This document shows, piece by piece, positions 18,938 to 20,543 of a stretch of 20,543 bases of DNA. The stretch is taken from NCBI GenBank assembly GCA_032718475.1, contig JAUCBJ010008476.1, positions 1 to 20,543 of the forward strand. The letters are read 5' to 3'. Source of the stretch: Nemertoderma westbladi. Its lineage: Eukaryota > Xenacoelomorpha > Nemertodermatida > Nemertodermatidae. Position numbers and translations under genes: made by a program. The stretch's first letter is position 1. Each line of letters begins with the position of its first letter. The notes beneath the pieces were generated by a model. That model was not told where the DNA came from. It did not search any database and worked only from the letters and a program-made list of their open reading frames with translations.

Positions 18938-19606
18938 CTTCTCTCACCTCTTCAATGTCAGATGTTGCAAATACTGATAACACGAATAACGGTATATATT
19001 TCAATACTTGTCAATAGTAATATATATAATTTAGATAACTATTTTATATCTGTACTGTTGAGCAAACTCTACATAAATTCCAACCTGTGTATCGCCGGTA
19101 GTGCTGTTGCTGTGCAAGTGTTGATGTGCTAGTTGCCACCGGTCACGCGGTCAGCCGGTACCGGTAGTAGGGTGGTACCTACGGTGCGCACTACAATGGC
19201 AGTACAGCAATACGGTGTACCGTGCCAATGACTGAATGATTAGCGGTAACTATCTAAACTATTACTGTATTACTGTATTATATTATTATTACCGGTGCCG
19301 GTACTGGGCTAATTAAGCCTAAACTATAATCACCGCAAGGGTTGGCGGGGCCATGTTTAATTAGATTACATGATATGGCATGTCTGCAGTGTATGGTACC
19401 GGCTGACCAGTATTGCAGTATTGACTGATTGCAGGATTCTCGATTCAGGGAATGAGTACAGCCTGACAGTACCGGTACACATGGTACATGCAGAATTGCA
19501 AAATTTGTCAGAAACCCAGCTGATATATCCTACAGTAATAATAATTTAACGCATTTTAAATTTGGTTAAATAAATTTATTATAACTGCAATAACAGTTAC
19601 ACTGAT
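18938..19606. other. Interior of composite locus 2, ACCGGT-rich
   Basis: The sequence between the zinc-ligand frame and module B has no counterpart in locus 1. It carries many ACCGGT palindromes (about 19139, 19157, 19290, 19471) and TACTGTATTA- or GTACAG-type phrases. I recognise no gene. An open frame at 18911-19132 is the opposite-strand overlap of the upstream sequence and is not supported. Confidence 0.4.
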
Positions 19607-19822
19607 GCTGCACGAAGGCCCCACGCAAATTCTACTTGGAAAATTTTCAAACTTTTGCCAAACAACATGTGTACCAAGTTTGGATAGATTTCATCAAGGA
19701 TTGGCCGAGTTATTAACGTTTAAAATAAAATACTGAAAAAAAACGCGACAGAACGACAGAACGACAGGTTGATTAATGGTACCCCTACGCTAAGGCTCAC
19801 TCACTTCGAGGCTCGCCCCACA
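19607..19822 (+). repeat. Dispersed repeat module B, copy 2
   Basis: Second copy of 3149-3343, with GCTGCACGAAGGCCCCACG at its left edge (19607-19625). That edge is the inverse of the module A sequence at 18216-18234 at 18 of 19 positions. It is 21 bp longer than copy 1, mainly because of an inserted A run (about 19727-19744) and an extra ACGACAGA unit. It ends at the same GCTCGCCCCACA. Confidence 0.88.
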
Positions 19823-19917
19823 GTCCGGTTTTAGAGCTATACATTAATATAGATAAGGCAACAGACAACTGTCTAAGACACAAATGCCAACACATTCCGA
19901 TAGCCCCCAATTATGGC

Positions 19918-20251
19918 GACTCTAAAGAGTCAAAATATAAATTAATAAAAACCTCTATGAAACAATAAAAATACCTACAAAAAAAATACTGCAGTAATAA
20001 ATATTTTTATTTTTATTTTTTTATATTTATATTTATATTATTATATTTTTTATATTATTTTTATATTATATTTTAATCTGCAGTAAACAATTTGTTTTTA
20101 TTACTGCAGTAATAAATATTTGTTACTGCGGTAATAATTTATTGTTACTGCAGTAACAAATATACAGTATATTACCCGCAGTATTTTTTGCGTGCATTTT
20201 TATTGTTTCATAGAGGTTTTTATTACTTATATTTTGACCCTTTAGTTAGTC
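19918..20251. mobile_element. 334-bp MITE or foldback element with about 75-bp inverted ends
   Basis: The left end 19918-19992 and the reverse complement of 20176-20251 align over about 75 bp. They share TCAAAATATAA, then AATAAAAACCTCTATGAAAC, then AATAAAAAT and AATACTGC. The AT-rich interior repeats the palindrome-like TACTGCAGTAATAA (about 19987, 20103, 20144) and TACTGCGGTAATAA (20125). There is no open frame. No convincing flanking duplication was seen, so the class is open. Confidence 0.85.
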
Positions 20252-20319
20252 AATATACCCCAAACCATACCCAGCTTGCTTCAGGCAGGACTGCATGAAA
20301 TGACTGACAGTACAAGATT

Positions 20320-20440
20320 TCGAGCTACTTTGAAATCTTTGTGGGCACTTTGTCAATTCTTGGACCACTTTAGAACTTTGAGACACTTTTAGTTCTTTGA
20401 GAAAATCTCAAAGAACATATGCACTTTGAAACCCGGACTG
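20320..20440 (-). mobile_element. mariner/Tc1-like MITE, end in opposite orientation
   Basis: It ends ACCCGGACTG at 20440 followed by TA, the mirror of the left end at 16999. The inner part carries TTCTTTGAGAAAATCTCAAA and repeated CACTTT phrases. It is either a separate, truncated copy of the same family or the right end of one 3.4-kb element spanning 16999-20440. Confidence 0.55.
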
Positions 20441-20543
20441 TAGATGCGACCTGTCCTGTAGTCTGTAGTTGGCCAGGCCTTCATATATGTAGGGTATACT
20501 TAAGTGAGGGGGGGCAGCCTCCTACGGTTTTTTCGTAGTTTGT

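Noticed and set aside
19828-19859. GTTTTAGAGCTA followed by ATAAGGC, resembling a Cas9 guide scaffold or CRISPR repeat
   Set aside because: Single occurrence in animal repeat DNA, with no array, spacers or pairing partner. Treated as chance.

Overview
The window looks like nuclear DNA of an animal, most likely a marine invertebrate. The evidence is a spliced ribosomal-protein gene with canonical GT-AG introns, decayed non-LTR retrotransposons, several short inverted-repeat DNA transposons, long G/C homopolymer tracts, minisatellites, and many copies of the palindromes TAGGCCTA and ACCGGT. Nothing indicates a bacterial, phage or plasmid origin. The placement as a marine (possibly deuterostome) invertebrate rests on repeat style and the protein's tail, so it is tentative.

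The one confident host gene is RPL26 (60S protein uL24) on the minus strand. Three coding exons were found by splicing: 13854-13687, 12322-12182 and 10740-10600. They join in phase 0 into an uninterrupted 149-residue protein. A poly(A) signal lies about 115 nt past the stop. A splice acceptor just upstream of the start codon implies a further 5' non-coding exon, which I could not place. The intron between coding exons 2 and 3 holds a broken reverse transcriptase fragment in the same orientation.

Layout: 1-613, nothing recognised. 614-1151, a DNA element with perfect 27-bp inverted ends and poly-C tracts. 1579-3343, a composite locus (module A, about 150-bp tandem units, unrelated interior, module B). 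3570-4640, a 26-bp minisatellite. 4797-6787, a 5'-truncated, mutated RTE-like retrotransposon. 6943-7070, a hAT-like end. 7272-8767, an inverted-repeat element carrying a 68-bp minisatellite. 10150-10202, another hAT-like end. 10480-13879, RPL26. 13880-14813, palindrome-rich DNA. 14814-16204, a non-autonomous hAT element with a perfect 8-bp target duplication. 16405-16623, a short open frame in a GC-rich patch. 16999-17168 and 20320-20440, two mariner-like ends in opposite orientation. 18209-19822, a second A...B composite locus whose interior holds a zinc-ligand ORF. 19918-20251, a 334-bp element with long inverted ends.

Apart from RPL26, the window is mostly mobile-element remains. The most unusual structure is the pair of loci at 1.6-3.3 kb and 18.2-19.8 kb. 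They share both outer modules in the same order and spacing but have different interiors, one of them with a protein-coding-like segment. That is what a transposon family that swaps or captures internal cargo would look like.
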